Positions 15,689 to 22,848 of a stretch of DNA of 43,853 nucleotides are shown here, piece after piece. A model generated the notes under the pieces. The model was given only the letters and a program-made list of their open reading frames with translations. It had not been told where the DNA came from and made no database searches. The DNA is from Symploca sp. SIO1C2 (GTDB lineage: Bacteria > Cyanobacteriota > Cyanobacteriia > Cyanobacteriales > Coleofasciculaceae): the NCBI GenBank assembly GCA_010672925.1, contig JAAHFP010000048.1, positions 1 to 43,853 on the forward strand. Direction: 5' to 3'. A program made the translations under genes and the position numbers. The stretch's first letter is position 1, and each line of letters begins with the position of its first letter.

Positions 15689-16042
15689 TCAGGTGCGGGA
15701 AGTTGATTCTGCATTATGACTCCAGCCAATTTCTGCCACCAATGGTGACAGTTTTTCCTTGGCATAGTAAGAAATGTAGAATTCTCGCATTCTCCAGATA
15801 TTCCGAACCGAAAAGCCACTGATACCTGGAAACTCCCCTTGTAAGTCTGTTGCCAGTTGTTCGACTACTGACTTCCCCCAGGTTTCTCCCTGTTGACGGG
15901 TCACAATTAACTGCCCAATATCCCAATAAAGACTAATTAATTCCTTGTTGACTGCTTTGAGGGATTGGTACTGCGCCTCACGAATGCGCTGCTTGACTTC
16001 TACTAGTAGTTTCCGATACTTCCCTGAATCCAGATCACTCAT
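15689..16042 (-). pseudogene. DUF1016 (YhcG-type) nuclease remnant with internal deletion
   Basis: About 117 residues carrying only the N-terminal DUF1016 helical domain (LISLYWDIGQLIVTRQ, WGKSVVEQLATDLQGEFPG, SVRNIWRMREFY, LSPLVAEIGWSHN). Intact YhcG-like proteins run to roughly 330-350 residues, with a PD-(D/E)xK nuclease domain after WSHN. Here the frame shifts right after WSHN and stops. The next frame then reads QLPAPEQVALLLEGL, which looks like the C-terminal tail of such proteins. So the nuclease domain seems to have been lost by an internal deletion. ATG 16042 was chosen; a GTG four codons upstream lies inside a dispersed repeat. Confidence 0.72.
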
Positions 16043-16339
16043 TTCCGTATGCACGACCCTTTAGCTTGTCATCATTGCCTAAAACCTACCACCTAATACC
16101 AAATCCGGTTCTCGTATCAGAGTAAAAATATATAATTCAAAGTCCCCCAGAATTGGGGGATTTAGGGGGCTTTCAGCAGCTGAGGTATAATTACGCAATA
16201 TTTCGCCACCAGCATCCGCTGCGCTTTAGCAAAGCATCCCGAAGGGTATACACACCTTACGATAGGTACTACTTTTTCATTTTAAGGAGAGCTTTAAACC
16301 GAATTGATCAATTATCAATTATCCATTATCACCTAACAC
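16043..16339. repeat. intergenic repeat cluster
   Basis: 16052-16080 is GCACGACCCTTTAGCTTGTC plus ATCATTGCC, a dispersed repeat also at 29327-29357 and, reversed, at 39800-39827. A TACCAAATCCGGTT repeat at about 16098 recurs inside mobile element copy A. The GGGGGATTTAGGGGG repeat covers 16137-16170. No gene is supported. Confidence 0.6.
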
Positions 16340-18100
16340 CTAAGACAACACAGTAGGACAAACAACCCGACAACCAAAGTGACAATACCTACAATCCGGT
16401 GCACGGTGGTAGCGATAGGCACTACGACAGTACTTAGAATAGCTGTACCACGAACCTCCACGGAGCACCCGACAATCATTGTCATTATCATCTAACCAAA
16501 CACTGCCATCTGTAGGCGCACCTTTATAATTCTCATGCCAGTAGTCAGCGCACCACTCGAAGACATTACCGTGCATGTCATACAAACCAAAAGCATTGAC
16601 AACGGGAAAACTACCAACAGCAGTCGTCTGCATACCGTTATAGTTGGCTAACCCAGGAGTAATAGTTTTACCAAAGTGAAACGGAGTAATTGTACCAGCG
16701 CGACAGGCATATTCCCATTCCGCTTCACTGGGTAGTCGGTAATCTTTTCCCGTTTCCTTAGACAATCTGGCACAAAATTCTACCGCATCATACCAAGATA
16801 CCTGCTCCACTGGTAGGTCTGCCCCTTTAAATTGGGATGGATTAGGGGTAAGTTCTTGATTAATTTGAGGAAGGGCTGCTACAGCTTGCCATTGAGCCTG
16901 GGTAACTGGATATTTGCTCATGCAAAATGAAGCTACAGCTACTCTGTGCCAGGGACTTTCCGCATCATATCGCTCCTTTTCCGTATCTGGGGAACCCATC
17001 TGGCAGTTACCGGGAGGAATAACCACCATCTCTAAGCTGACTCCTTGACCCAAATCTTCAGTAAAATACTGAGCTTTACCTCGACTACGCTTAATTTCTT
17101 GACCTTTAGGATTCACGGTTACGACATCAAAGGCCACCACCGGTAATTCTGGGGAGGAAGGCAATACTACTGACTTCTGAAAAATCCTTTGGAAAGCTTT
17201 AATCACATCCATATCTGAACCAGCCGCTGCCACATTTACCCGCATCCACAGCTGGGTTGCTAGTTGCCGATGGCCTTCAGCTTCTGCCCTAAAAGCATCC
17301 ATTTTCAGGGTTTCTAGATCTTTGGGGGTAGCGTATTGGGGAAAGAGAATCAGGTGAGACTGAACCAATGGTTCTGCAATAGCGTAAGGTGTTTGTGGAG
17401 GCTTCTGATACTGATGACTAATTTCTGGTACTCGATGGTGCAAATATTGCTCCAAACGCTCTACCGTAGCACAATTACCCTCTCCCTGAATCCTTAACGC
17501 CTCTAACAGGGAATAAGTGAAGGAACCATGCTGGAGAGATTCTATCTCGTAGGCTCTTTCGCTAGGACTACAGGAGTACATCGTCACTACCCCTTGCTGT
17601 CGTTCCTTGCCAATACCCTCTTCTGCTGTATTTCTCTGATTACGGCAAGCATCTAACAGTAGTATCACATTATCAGCTCCAAACTGCCGCAGCCTTTGGG
17701 TTAGATAATTAATGCTTAATGCTGTCTTTGTGATCTCACTAGGGTTAGTATCCGAGAGTAACAAATATTCATGACCATCATAACGCAGACCATGACCGAC
17801 AAAAAAGAACCAGAGATTGTCCCCTGGTTCCAGTAAAGGTTTCTCAAACTGCGATAGGGAAGTGCTGTTGCAAGCGGAGCGCAAAAAATGCCGCAGGTTC
17901 CCAAAAGTAGGCTGGGTGGGAATTGGTGTCGTATTCGTGGGAATTGGTGGGGAATCTTCGGTAAACAGAAAAACTCGCTCAAAGTCCGCCTCTTGTTGAA
18001 AAAAATCCCCCATACTCTGGGCATCCCTCTTCCCATAAATTGGGGACTGAAAATGAGTGTAGTTATTAATACCAATTATGATTGCCCAGTTTTTATCCAT
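16340..18100 (-). CDS. caspase-like peptidase fused to FGE/C-type lectin domain, DGR-type variable C-terminus
   Basis: A 586-residue protein. Residues 1-250 are a C14 caspase-like domain starting DKNWAIIIGINNY, with predicted catalytic His103 (FFFVGHGLRYDG) and Cys152 (ILLLDACRNQR). Residues about 340-586 are a formylglycine-generating-enzyme/sulfatase-modifying domain, a C-type lectin fold, with IPPGNCQMGS, VEQVSWYDAVEFC, RLPSEAEWEYACRAG, YDMHGNVFEWCADYW and LRGGSW. In the last 40 residues the positions that are usually Asn in cyanobacterial relatives are Tyr, His, Cys, Ser, Lys or Arg. This is the signature of adenine-directed DGR mutagenesis. Inferred role: ligand recognition by a hypervariable lectin domain coupled to a death protease. 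It lies in the same island as the CHAT gene. Confidence 0.9.
   Translation of the reverse strand: MDKNWAIIIGINNYTHFQSPIYGKRDAQSMGDFFQQEADFERVFLFTEDSPPIPTNTTPIPTQPTFGNLRHFLRSACNSTSLSQFEKPLLEPGDNLWFFFVGHGLRYDGHEYLLLSDTNPSEITKTALSINYLTQRLRQFGADNVILLLDACRNQRNTAEEGIGKERQQGVVTMYSCSPSERAYEIESLQHGSFTYSLLEALRIQGEGNCATVERLEQYLHHRVPEISHQYQKPPQTPYAIAEPLVQSHLILFPQYATPKDLETLKMDAFRAEAEGHRQLATQLWMRVNVAAAGSDMDVIKAFQRIFQKSVVLPSSPELPVVAFDVVTVNPKGQEIKRSRGKAQYFTEDLGQGVSLEMVVIPPGNCQMGSPDTEKERYDAESPWHRVAVASFCMSKYPVTQAQWQAVAALPQINQELTPNPSQFKGADLPVEQVSWYDAVEFCARLSKETGKDYRLPSEAEWEYACRAGTITPFHFGKTITPGLANYNGMQTTAVGSFPVVNAFGLYDMHGNVFEWCADYWHENYKGAPTDGSVWLDDNDNDCRVLRGGSWYSYSKYCRSAYRYHRAPDCRYCHFGCRVVCPTVLS
16358..16470 (-). 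other. candidate DGR variable region (VR)
   Basis: Codons for residues 544-581 of the caspase-FGE protein. Fixed blocks (RVLRGGSW, CRSA, APD, RVV) alternate with positions reading Y S Y S K Y, then Y.YHR, then C.YCHF. Most of these codons (TAC, AGC, TAT, AAG, CAC, CGT, TGT) can be reached from AAC or AAT by changing only adenines. No template repeat and no reverse transcriptase (no Y/F-x-DD polymerase ORF) was recognised in this window, so diversification would have to act from elsewhere. Confidence 0.68.
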
Positions 18101-18375
18101 TTTGTTAAAAATCTTGACATTTGAACTGGAGAGCCATAGCTCCCTAATATTAAAGCTGGGGGAGTTGGGGCAGAAAAACTCCTCTTATAATCCAGTGGGG
18201 GAGCAGAGCAGATTTAATATTACCACCCAATACTACTCAGTTAGGAATTGAGTTGCTTGAAAAATTATTAAGCTCTAGCGAGGGTAAATCATATCATGTC
18301 CCGTTGCACAAACCCAGTATTAACACTTCCAATAACAAATGACCAATGACAAATAACCAATAACCAATAACCAAT
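18101..18375. other. intergenic region, low-complexity repeats only
   Basis: It holds the promoter side of the caspase-FGE gene and, at 18330-18375, tandem AATAACCAATGACAAATAACC-like units. No gene or strong palindrome is visible. Confidence 0.5.
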
Positions 18376-19086
18376 TTATTTTTGTAAATTTCTGACTTCC
18401 TTATGAACAGTCATACCAATTTGTAGTGATTCATTGAGTAAGCGCCCATATTCACTGGTTTGGTTAACCCTGTCAAAGGTCATCAAAGTAGTAAGATTGT
18501 TTTCTAGTTCTGATAATAGTTGATAACGGCGGTCAATAAATCCTTGATGTTTCCTAATGATTTTTTCTACTTGCAGGGCACTAACCAAGCTTGACTTCGT
18601 AACCTTCAAGGCTTCGATGACTTCTTTTCTATTATTGGCTCCAGGTAATTGGCTAGAATAGTTTTCGACGGACTCGAGTTGATCAATAAGAGCTAAGGTT
18701 TTAATTATACCATTATATTTATCCACTTCCTCCATCAATTGAGCCAATGATTTGCTTTGTTTGGCTCGTTGACAGAGATATAAGTTCCAGACTGAGATAC
18801 CTAGTATCGCAATTCCTAAAATTACTATTAGCAGTTGGCTAATGCCAGTGCTATCCTCCGGTAAATTTCCTGAACTACGGAGCACAATTAAGCTGACAGG
18901 CATAACAAAAATTAAAACTACGAGCAGAACTAAAAACTCGGTAATCAAAACCGATAATCCCTGCTGGTAGTTTTTAAAGCTAAGGGCCCGACACAAGTCT
19001 AATGCTAGTGTCGAGCTAAAATTTAAATCCACCAAGTCTTCTAAATTTTCTGCGGTAATCTGCAAATCTGTTAAGTCAGATTCCAT
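18376..19086 (-). CDS. two-helix membrane protein with coiled-coil tail
   Basis: A 236-residue protein without a recognised family. Two transmembrane segments are clear: VLITEFLVLLVVLIFVMPVS and LLIVILGIAILGISVWNLYL, about residues 60-82 and 93-117. The C-terminal half is charged and helical. The start is ATG 19086 (MESDLTDLQ), fixed by an excellent AAGGAG eight bases upstream. The frame remains open to 19167, but that extension is a TTACTTATTAC-type tandem repeat and is rejected. It is followed on the same strand by nothing; the next gene upstream also encodes a membrane protein. Confidence 0.75.
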   Translation of the reverse strand: MESDLTDLQITAENLEDLVDLNFSSTLALDLCRALSFKNYQQGLSVLITEFLVLLVVLIFVMPVSLIVLRSSGNLPEDSTGISQLLIVILGIAILGISVWNLYLCQRAKQSKSLAQLMEEVDKYNGIIKTLALIDQLESVENYSSQLPGANNRKEVIEALKVTKSSLVSALQVEKIIRKHQGFIDRRYQLLSELENNLTTLMTFDRVNQTSEYGRLLNESLQIGMTVHKEVRNLQK

Positions 19087-19089
19087 TAC

Positions 19090-19252
19090 TTGACTCCTTA
19101 AGTAATAAGTAATAAGTAATAAGTAATGAGTAATGAGTAATAAACAGTAGTAGGACTTCAGTCCCAAAATAAGCCAGAAATAAGCGTTATTTGTTATTTA
19201 TTAGTTGAAGCTCAAAAACAAATAACAAACAACAAATAACAAACGACCAACC
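19090..19252. repeat. AATAAGT tandem repeat, GGACTTCAGTCC repeat and AACAAAC units
   Basis: 19101-19141 is AAGTAATAAGTAATAAG-type tandem repeat. 19143-19187 is a reverse copy of the GGACTGAAGTCC dispersed repeat. 19215-19250 is AACAAATAACAAACAAC low-complexity sequence reaching the stop codon of the next gene. Confidence 0.75.
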
Positions 19253-19933
19253 TTAATAAGGGAATAAGGCTCGGCCTATTAAGTTCAAAACCTGGAGGTA
19301 AAAATTACTTTCTAGATTACGAAAGAGCTGGAATGGTTGGGAAGGTTCTCCAAAAAAAGGCCGGAGAGTCCACCCTAGCTGACTACCGACAAAGCCATAT
19401 AGTATTAACCAACCTTTGATTACACTAGTGCGATATTTGACTTGCTCAACATCTTGATCAGAAAAAGATTGCATGGCTTGATAAAAGAAGTTAATGCCAA
19501 TGAATCCGGTAATTGTTAGTATAACTATATTCAAGAGCGAGAAAAACACATAATCGTTAATCGAAATACGGAAAAATAGTGTAATTGGTGCAAAGCCAAA
19601 CAGCATAACACTAATGATTGACATTGCGGCTAAGAGCAATGCCAGGTACTGTGGAAAAGTACGTTTAGAGCCAGAAATGATATCAAAGAAATATAGAGTA
19701 GGCAGACAAATAATCAAGGTAAGTAAATATAGAGCCGGTAACTTGATTGCTGAAGCAGGTATTTGTAACCCTCCAGCAAAAGAACCCATAATTGCCCCAT
19801 AAATGGCAAAAAAAGTTGAACTACAAATTAGCAGTGCAATTATTTTTTTTTCTAGCCTTATACCTTTGCTAATCTCGTCTAAAAATTGGGAGCGATCGCG
19901 CAGAAAGTTGGTCAAGATAGCAAAGTACTTCAT
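19253..19933 (-). CDS. cyanobacterial multi-pass membrane protein (Yip1-like)
   Basis: A 226-residue polytopic protein with about five hydrophobic segments: IIALLICSSTFFAIYGAIMG, LYLLTLIICLPTLYFFDIIS, YLALLLAAMSIISVMLFGF, VFFSLLNIVILTITGFIGIN and SVIKGWLILYGFVGSQLGW. It ends with the conserved-looking LGWTLRPFFGEP and NLESNFYLQVL. I recall this family from cyanobacteria, where it is often labelled an actin-binding WH2 protein, a label I consider unsafe. The general layout resembles Yip1-type proteins. Function unknown. The ATG at 19933 has GGGAAAGAAG directly upstream. Confidence 0.75.
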   Translation of the reverse strand: MKYFAILTNFLRDRSQFLDEISKGIRLEKKIIALLICSSTFFAIYGAIMGSFAGGLQIPASAIKLPALYLLTLIICLPTLYFFDIISGSKRTFPQYLALLLAAMSIISVMLFGFAPITLFFRISINDYVFFSLLNIVILTITGFIGINFFYQAMQSFSDQDVEQVKYRTSVIKGWLILYGFVGSQLGWTLRPFFGEPSQPFQLFRNLESNFYLQVLNLIGRALFPY

Positions 19934-20209
19934 CTTCTTTCCCTTTTACACATCAATGATCTATTGAATCTATCAACCTCAATGAGGGAAATTACGGAGA
20001 CAGACAAGTTATTGTTATAAAACTTTACAGCTCAGGTTGGGAAGAGACGCGGAGATGCGGAGACGGGGGGACGCGGAGACGGGGAGAAAGGAATTTTCAT
20101 GCATGGTGGTGAAAAAATTTTTTTTCATTATGACTGCCTCCTGCCTCCTGCCCCCTGCCACCTGCCACCTACCACCTACCACCTGCCACCTACCACCTAC
20201 CACCTTGCA
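19934..20209. repeat. tandem repeats (GGAGACGCGG and TACCACC/TGCCACC)
   Basis: 20042-20088 is GAGACGCGGAGATGCGGAG-type repeat. 20130-20205 starts with CTGCCTC heptamers and turns into TGCCACC/TACCACC heptamers that run up to the stop codon of the Crp/Fnr gene. Confidence 0.8.
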
Positions 20210-20896
20210 CTAATCCTTTAATTGAACTGGTAAACAAATCAGATGTTCTCCTTGGATAACAATTAATCCCTTTTGGCGCAGTTTACCCATCAAGCGAGTC
20301 ACAGTGACTCTAGTGGAACCAATAGCACTACCAATTTGTGCATGAGTCAAGGGAAATGGCAAACAGTAACCATCGCTGGTAGGTTCACCAAATTCTTCAA
20401 TTAGTAGGGTAAGAAAGCCCAATAGTCGGTCAATTGTACGTCGTTGTCCCAAGGTACTCAACCAAAGGAGTTTGCGCTGATGCTGATACCGAAAGGCATC
20501 TAAGACTTCCCGCCGTACATGAGGCCAGTTGTCGAGATCCTGCCAATACATCCAAATCACCGAGGTTTGGTCTAGGTGAGAGTAAGCTTGTAGTGTAAAT
20601 GGCGACTGAGCAACAATTTCAAAAGGTTGACCCGCAGCAACAAAACCTAAAAAAGCTTCTTCTGTTGACGGTTGTGACAATTGAGACTCAACAGTCCTGG
20701 TGCTGACATTAACTTGGGCTGTACCGACTAAACGAATCACTCCCCGATGTACCAGATATAGTAAACCAGCACGGGTGGGCACCCGCTCATCTTTACTAAA
20801 AACCCGATAACGGTAGTGTTCCCGTGCCCAGTCAAGAATCCGTTGCCAAGCTAAAAAAGGTCGAGACGCCTCTGATGAGTCGGATAATGAAAGCAT
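20210..20896 (-). CDS. Crp/Fnr-family transcriptional regulator
   Basis: A 228-residue protein with an N-terminal cyclic-nucleotide-binding-like beta roll (about 25-125, with LLYLVHRGVIRLVG and GQPFEIVAQSPFTLQAYS). A long dimerisation helix follows (VRREVLDAFRYQHQRKLLWL), then a winged helix-turn-helix (about 175-222: LPFPLTHAQIGSAIGSTRVT, VTRLMGKLRQKGLI). The recognition helix SAIGSTRVTVTRLMGKL is typical of the family. Residues needed for cAMP binding are not clearly present, so the effector is unknown. It is transcribed divergently from the DALR gene, suggesting control of itself or of that gene. Confidence 0.9.
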   Translation of the reverse strand: MLSLSDSSEASRPFLAWQRILDWAREHYRYRVFSKDERVPTRAGLLYLVHRGVIRLVGTAQVNVSTRTVESQLSQPSTEEAFLGFVAAGQPFEIVAQSPFTLQAYSHLDQTSVIWMYWQDLDNWPHVRREVLDAFRYQHQRKLLWLSTLGQRRTIDRLLGFLTLLIEEFGEPTSDGYCLPFPLTHAQIGSAIGSTRVTVTRLMGKLRQKGLIVIQGEHLICLPVQLKD

Positions 20897-20950
20897 AAGC
20901 TCCGAGCTTAACGAATCGCTAGTTTTTTTAGATTGTACATGGAGTTTAAT

Positions 20951-20964
20951 GTAACAAAAAATAC
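20951..20964 (+). promoter_or_regulatory. GTA-N8-TAC motif between divergent genes
   Basis: GTAACAAAAAATAC fits the NtcA consensus GTA-N8-TAC. It lies only 22 bases before the ATG at 20987, and such a motif is expected by chance about once per 4 kb. It could equally be irrelevant. Confidence 0.2.
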
Positions 20965-20986
20965 TTCCAAGGATCGGTGATTAAGT

Positions 20987-21895
20987 ATGAATTGTTCAGT
21001 AGATTATGCTGCTGTCAAAAAAATCTTGCAGCTAGAGGTCTCAAGAGTTACTTCCTCATCCTGCCTCTTGCCTTCTGACTACTGCCTCCGGCCTCCTCAG
21101 ATGAAGCGCTGCTCCCATGATACCGACATTGTGTATAGCTGTGCGATCGCGTTTAAACTTGCCCCGGTACTAAAGTTACCAGCAATCGACATTGCTAAGC
21201 AGCTAGTGACTGCCCTTGGAGAAAAGTTCTACTGCCGACCACTGGGAATATACTTAAATTTCCAAGTTGAAGTAGTATCCTCAGGTTGGATTTACTTTTG
21301 GCTGAAGGAAGAGAGTTTAGCTGCTTGGTTACAACAGTTAATTTTTTTAGGAGACGCGGGGATGGGGGGATGGGGAGATGGGGGGATGGGGAGACACGGA
21401 GACGCTGGGATGGGGGGATGGGAGGCTGATGATTTATTTCCCATGCAATATGCTCATGCCCGCTGCTGTTCACTTCTGCGCTTAGCTCACAGGCAAGGTA
21501 TAATCGATTGGAAATTAGACATCATCAGCAGCAATTCACCAAAAACCGATAAAAACCCCAATTCTCCATTCTCCATTCTCCATTCTCCATTCTCCATTCT
21601 CCATTCTCCATTCTCCATTCAGTTAGCGCATCCAGCAGAGAGACGCCTAATTGCTCAGATTGTCGATGTCAAAGATGCCCTGAGTAACCAAGGTCAAATT
21701 CAAGGAGTAAAATTGGCTAGGGAGTTGAGCAAAGCTTTTGAGCAGTTTTACAGCAGCTGCCGTATTTGGGGAGAAGTGAAATCCCAAGCACCACAACTAG
21801 CCAAAGCTAGATTAGGTTTGGTTGCAGTCACTCAAGTGTTGCTGCGATCGCTTTTGCAAGAACAGTTGGGTATACTCGCACCAGTGGAACTCTAA
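20987..21895 (+). CDS. DALR anticodon-binding-domain protein with three in-frame repeat inserts
   Basis: A 302-residue protein resembling the cyanobacterial stand-alone DALR (arginyl-tRNA synthetase C-terminal-like) proteins. The N-terminal part (DTDIVYSCAIAFKLAPVLKL) recalls the ArgS additional domain. The C-terminal helices (YAHARCCSLLRLAHRQGIID, HPAERRLIAQIVDVKDALS, SRIWGE-like block, TQVLLRSLLQEQLGI) form the DALR fold. There is no synthetase catalytic core, so it is not an ArgS. Three intergenic-type repeats interrupt it without a frameshift: CTGCCTC heptamers at 21055-21100, GGGATGGGGAGACG units at 21352-21430 (about 25 Gly/Met/Asp residues), and CTCCATT heptamers at 21562-21620 (SPFSILH repeated). 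The function is unknown. Confidence 0.8.
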   Translation: MNCSVDYAAVKKILQLEVSRVTSSSCLLPSDYCLRPPQMKRCSHDTDIVYSCAIAFKLAPVLKLPAIDIAKQLVTALGEKFYCRPLGIYLNFQVEVVSSGWIYFWLKEESLAAWLQQLIFLGDAGMGGWGDGGMGRHGDAGMGGWEADDLFPMQYAHARCCSLLRLAHRQGIIDWKLDIISSNSPKTDKNPNSPFSILHSPFSILHSPFSIQLAHPAERRLIAQIVDVKDALSNQGQIQGVKLARELSKAFEQFYSSCRIWGEVKSQAPQLAKARLGLVAVTQVLLRSLLQEQLGILAPVEL

Positions 21896-22049
21896 TATCA
21901 AGTTCGGCTGAATACTTACACTTCAGTAGCAATAAGGGAGAACCCACCCCTAACCCCTCCAAGGAGGGGAACCGGAGGCAGAGGACTCAAAGGGAAGAAA
22001 GAAGGTCGCAAGGGAGAAGGGAATTATAAGCGATTATCCGAACTTGATA
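21896..22049. mobile_element. MITE-like element with TATCAAGTTCGG ends, copy 1
   Basis: A perfect 12-bp terminal inverted repeat (TATCAAGTTCGG / CCGAACTTGATA) bounds 154 bp with no coding capacity. It starts at the base after the DALR stop codon. Copy 2 at 29369-29494 is the reverse complement over both arms. The centre differs: here ACCCCTCC-AAGGAGGGG, there CTGCC heptamers. Confidence 0.82.
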
Positions 22050-22160
22050 TAGCAACCGCCAGGGCAGTTAGGACAATGCCAAATGCTGAAACTTTTACCT
22101 GTCAATCTTTTTCCTTGGAGCCTTCTGCCCTCTGCCCTCTGCCCTCTGCCTTTTGCTATA
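22048..22160. mobile_element. MITE-like element with TATAGCAA ends, copy 1
   Basis: Bounded by TATAGCAA and TTGCTATA, with internal GCAGTTAGGACAATGCCAAA, TGCTGAAAC, ACCTGTCAA and CTGCC heptamers. The reverse copy lies at 27841-27945. It is nested against the end of the previous element, sharing a TATA. Confidence 0.75.
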
Positions 22161-22412
22161 TAACCTCTGAGGAATTGGCGTTTCATCGCAACAGTGGAAA
22201 TTTTACTGTGTTTTTACCATTTCCTAACAACTTCTTCACAGGTATTGTTCTGAACAGCCACCTGAAACTATGTATGTAGTATACATAATATAAATAACCG
22301 CCCTTCTTTCTTAAAGTCTGATGGGCAGTAGTTGTCGTACTAGGAGGTTGAGAAATCTCAGCACCATTTGGTGAGCAAACTTTAGAGATTTTCCAGTAGG
22401 AGAGAATATACT
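22161..22412 (+). promoter_or_regulatory. leader of the 33-residue membrane protein with nested hairpin
   Basis: AAATCTC (22353-22359) pairs with GAGATTT (22385-22391) and encloses a second hairpin, CACC-ATTT-GGTG (22362-22373). The AGGAGA ribosome site of the small gene follows at about 22398-22403. A TATAAT-like TATAATATAAAT lies at about 22285-22300. Confidence 0.45.
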
Positions 22413-22514
22413 ATGAATGACCAAGTAATTCGCTGGTGGGTAATTGCTGCTTTTGAGATTACCCTACTAGCAACAGCGCCGTTCTTAATTCACATCCTCT
22501 CACAGCTACCGTAA
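22413..22514 (+). CDS. small single-pass membrane protein, 33 residues
   Basis: MNDQVIRWWVIAAFEITLLA continues to ...FLIHILSQLP. One hydrophobic helix spans about residues 9-30. AGGAGA lies eight bases before the ATG, a strong ribosome site in a repeat-rich region. Size and layout resemble the small subunits of photosynthetic or NDH complexes (PetL, PetN, PsbX, NdhQ class), but the sequence does not match one I can name. Confidence 0.62.
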   Translation: MNDQVIRWWVIAAFEITLLATAPFLIHILSQLP

Positions 22515-22848
22515 TCAGATTAGAATTCTTTGTACAAATATAATAACACTTCCCAACAGTTGTAGGGGTGGGTTTAGGAAAAATTTAGACTATTTTATCC
22601 GAATATTCCGTTCAAAACCCTCCCTGCCGCAACTTTCAGTTAAACCAACCAATTTCCAATGATAACCATTGTAGAGGCTGGTTTAAGGATTACCTTGCCC
22701 ATTTTTCCCGAATATTCTGCCAATTCTTAATTCTTCATTCTGTAAGTTGACTTTATTTGGATTTTCGACTATTATTTTATAATGGAAGAATGTGCGCACA
22801 TATATAGTGTCTGCAGCTAAGTTATTATAGAAGGGTAGACATCTAATC
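22515..22848. repeat. two diverged GGGCGGGTTT-family elements
   Basis: Left ends are at 22562 (GTAGGGGTGGGTTTAGG) and 22671 (GTAGAGGCTGGTTTAAGG), both more diverged than the array at 23747. The remainder (22735-22848) is A+T rich and should contain the promoter of the GIY-YIG gene. Confidence 0.65.

Noticed and set aside
16100-18400. DGR reverse transcriptase, template repeat or accessory gene near the variable region
   Set aside because: No polymerase-like ORF and no second copy of the CGTGGAGGTTCGTGG block were seen in the window.
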